A stretch of DNA of 54,762 bases from JBDZVM01 sp040255675 (GTDB lineage: Bacteria > Actinomycetota > Actinomycetes > Acidothermales > Acidothermaceae). The position numbers and the translations under genes are program-made. How positions within the stretch are numbered: the first letter of the stretch is position 1; each line of letters starts with the position of its first letter. The stretch covers positions 1-54,762 of the forward strand of contig JBDZVM010000025.1 of NCBI GenBank assembly GCA_040255675.1, in the 5' to 3' direction. The notes below the pieces were generated by a model, which made no database searches, was not told the origin of the DNA, and saw only the letters and a program-made list of their open reading frames with translations. Shown one piece after another: positions 53,334-54,762 of this stretch.

Positions 53334-53351
53334 GAGCCATACAGACTCAAG
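53331..53351. promoter_or_regulatory. HAIR-like operator (HspR site)
   Basis: CATGAGC-N7-ACTCAAG against the known HAIR consensus CTTGAGT-N7-ACTCAAG: the right arm is perfect, the left arm matches five of seven, and the spacing is exact. It overlaps the dnaK -10 box, as expected for heat-relieved repression by HspR. Confidence 0.7.
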
Positions 53352-53369
53352 TTTCGAAGGAGATGCCTC

Positions 53370-54762
53370 ATGGCACGAGCGGTCGGTATCGACCTGGGCA
53401 CGACCAACTCGGTCGTCGCCGTCCTCGAGGGCGGCGAGCCCACAGTCATCGCGAACGCGGAGGGTTCACGCACCACGCCGTCCGTGGTGGCGTTTTCGAA
53501 GAGCGGCGAGGTGCTCGTCGGTGAGGTCGCCAAACGCCAGGCGGTGACCAACGCCGATCGCACGGTGCGGTCGGTGAAGCGCCACATGGGCACCAACTGG
53601 ACGATCGACATCGACGGCAAGAAGTACACGCCGCAAGAGATCAGCGCCCGAATTCTGCAAAAGCTCAAGAGGGACGCCGAAGCCTACCTCGGCGAGCAGA
53701 TCACCGATGCGGTGATCACCGTCCCCGCCTACTTCAACGACTCACAGCGCCAAGCCACGAAAGAAGCCGGCACCATCGCCGGGCTCAACGTGCTGCGCAT
53801 CATCAACGAGCCGACCGCCGCCGCGCTCGCCTACGGCCTCGACAAGGGTGAAAAAGAGCAGACGATCCTCGTTTTCGACCTCGGCGGTGGCACGTTCGAC
53901 GTGTCGCTGCTCGAAATTGGCGAGGGCATCGTCGAGGTGAAAGCGACGTCCGGCGATACCAAACTAGGCGGCGACGACTGGGACCAACGCATCGTCGACC
54001 ACCTCGTGACGTCGTTCAAGAACAGTAACGGCATCGACTTGTCGAAAGACAAGATGGCGCTGCAACGCCTTCGTGAAGCGGCGGAAAAGGCGAAGATCGA
54101 GCTGTCGCAGTCGGCCGAAACGACGGTGAACCTGCCTTACATCACGGCGTCGGCCGAGGGTCCGCTGCACATGGAAGTGAAAATCAGCCGGTCTGAATTC
54201 CAGAAGTTGACGGCTGATCTCATCGAGCGCTGCAAGGGTCCGTTCCACCAGGCCGTCAAGGACGCCGGCATTTCCACCGACAAAATCGACCACGTCGTCC
54301 TGGTCGGCGGTTCTACTCGTATGCCCGCGGTCGTCGATCTGGTGCGCGAACTCACCGGCGGCAAGGAGCCCAACAAGGGCGTCAACCCCGACGAAGTCGT
54401 GGCGGTCGGCGCGTCACTGCAGGCCGGCGTCTTGAAGGGCGAGGTCAAGGACGTCCTGCTCCTCGACGTCACACCGCTGTCACTCGGTATCGAGACCAAG
54501 GGCGGCGTGTTCACCAAGCTCATCGAACGCAACACCACCATCCCGACCAAGCGGTCGGAAATCTTCACCACGGCCGACGACAATCAGCCCAGCGTGCAGA
54601 TTCAGGTGTTCCAGGGCGAACGTGAAATGGCCGCGTACAACAAGAAACTCGGCATGTTCGAGCTGACCGGCTTGCCGCCGGCGCCGCGCGGCATACCGCA
54701 GATCGAAGTCACGTTCGACATCGACGCCAACGGCATCGTGCACGTGTCGGCGAAGGATCTCG
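53370..54762 (+). CDS. dnaK: Molecular chaperone DnaK (Hsp70), 3' end beyond window
   Basis: First 464 residues of DnaK, an ATP-driven chaperone that binds unfolded segments with DnaJ and GrpE. Signature motifs are VGIDLGTTNS at the start, VFDLGGGTFDVSLLE, VVLVGGSTRMPAV and the linker DVLLLDVTPLSLGIE; the ATPase domain is complete and the substrate-binding domain is cut off at the window edge. AAGGAGAT stands just before the ATG. In related species grpE, dnaJ and hspR follow. Confidence 0.97.
   Translation, partial: MARAVGIDLGTTNSVVAVLEGGEPTVIANAEGSRTTPSVVAFSKSGEVLVGEVAKRQAVTNADRTVRSVKRHMGTNWTIDIDGKKYTPQEISARILQKLKRDAEAYLGEQITDAVITVPAYFNDSQRQATKEAGTIAGLNVLRIINEPTAAALAYGLDKGEKEQTILVFDLGGGTFDVSLLEIGEGIVEVKATSGDTKLGGDDWDQRIVDHLVTSFKNSNGIDLSKDKMALQRLREAAEKAKIELSQSAETTVNLPYITASAEGPLHMEVKISRSEFQKLTADLIERCKGPFHQAVKDAGISTDKIDHVVLVGGSTRMPAVVDLVRELTGGKEPNKGVNPDEVVAVGASLQAGVLKGEVKDVLLLDVTPLSLGIETKGGVFTKLIERNTTIPTKRSEIFTTADDNQPSVQIQVFQGEREMAAYNKKLGMFELTGLPPAPRGIPQIEVTFDIDANGIVHVSAKDL

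Overview
The window is high-GC DNA from a free-living actinobacterium. The signs are a PAC2-family gene (typical of proteasome-carrying Actinobacteria), a mycobacterial-type dCTP deaminase, a HAIR-like (HspR) operator before dnaK, many GTG starts, a LacI regulator with a CebR-like operator next to a GH6 cellulase, and two large proteins with cell-wall-binding type 2 repeats. Genus cannot be fixed from this stretch.

Layout. (1) 0-6 kb, mixed housekeeping: S9 peptidase, GlpD-like dehydrogenase, PAC2 protein, solitary D12-class adenine methyltransferase. (2) 6-13.5 kb, polysaccharide use: GH6 cellulase, LacI regulator with operators, large secreted beta-helix protein with two nearly identical F5/8C domains, and a secreted protein of unknown function. 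(3) 14.5-34 kb, a putative catabolic/uptake island: an Fbp/Pot-type ABC transporter (fused permease, ATPase, two near-duplicate lipoprotein receptors each with the same promoter layout), nitrilase, alpha/beta hydrolases (one like the 2,6-dihydroxypseudooxynicotine C-C hydrolase), CocE/NonD hydrolase, two MDR reductases, RidA, two YCII proteins, a cytosolic NMT1/THI5-like protein, a creatinase-fold M24 protein that has lost metal ligands, an LVIVD beta-propeller, and a complete LigB/LigA class III extradiol dioxygenase. (4) 34-40.5 kb: SpoIIE-type phosphatase, methyltransferase, Tat-exported multicopper oxidase, ClC channel. (5) 40.6-44.4 kb: a small accessory zone ending at the 3' side of a tRNA-Gly(CCC), holding a NERD protein, an AlbA_2/HTH protein with an upstream inverted repeat, gene-poor DNA, and a broken N-terminal fragment of a PglY-like (BREX/Pgl) ATPase. 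(6) 44.6-54.8 kb, core: DinB protein, GlsB-like membrane protein, thioesterase, dcd, iron-sulfur oxidoreductase, two CWB2-repeat proteins with a shared uncharacterised C-terminal domain, and the start of dnaK.

How the parts fit. The LacI regulator probably links cellulase and beta-helix protein expression to an oligosaccharide. The 14.5-34 kb block reads as import of a small organic compound, possibly nitrogen-bearing and aromatic, followed by nitrile/ester/amide hydrolysis, extradiol ring cleavage (LigAB), C-C hydrolysis and imine/enamine clean-up (RidA). The substrate is unknown and this is the best candidate for an undescribed system. All family calls are from reading motifs; no database search was run.
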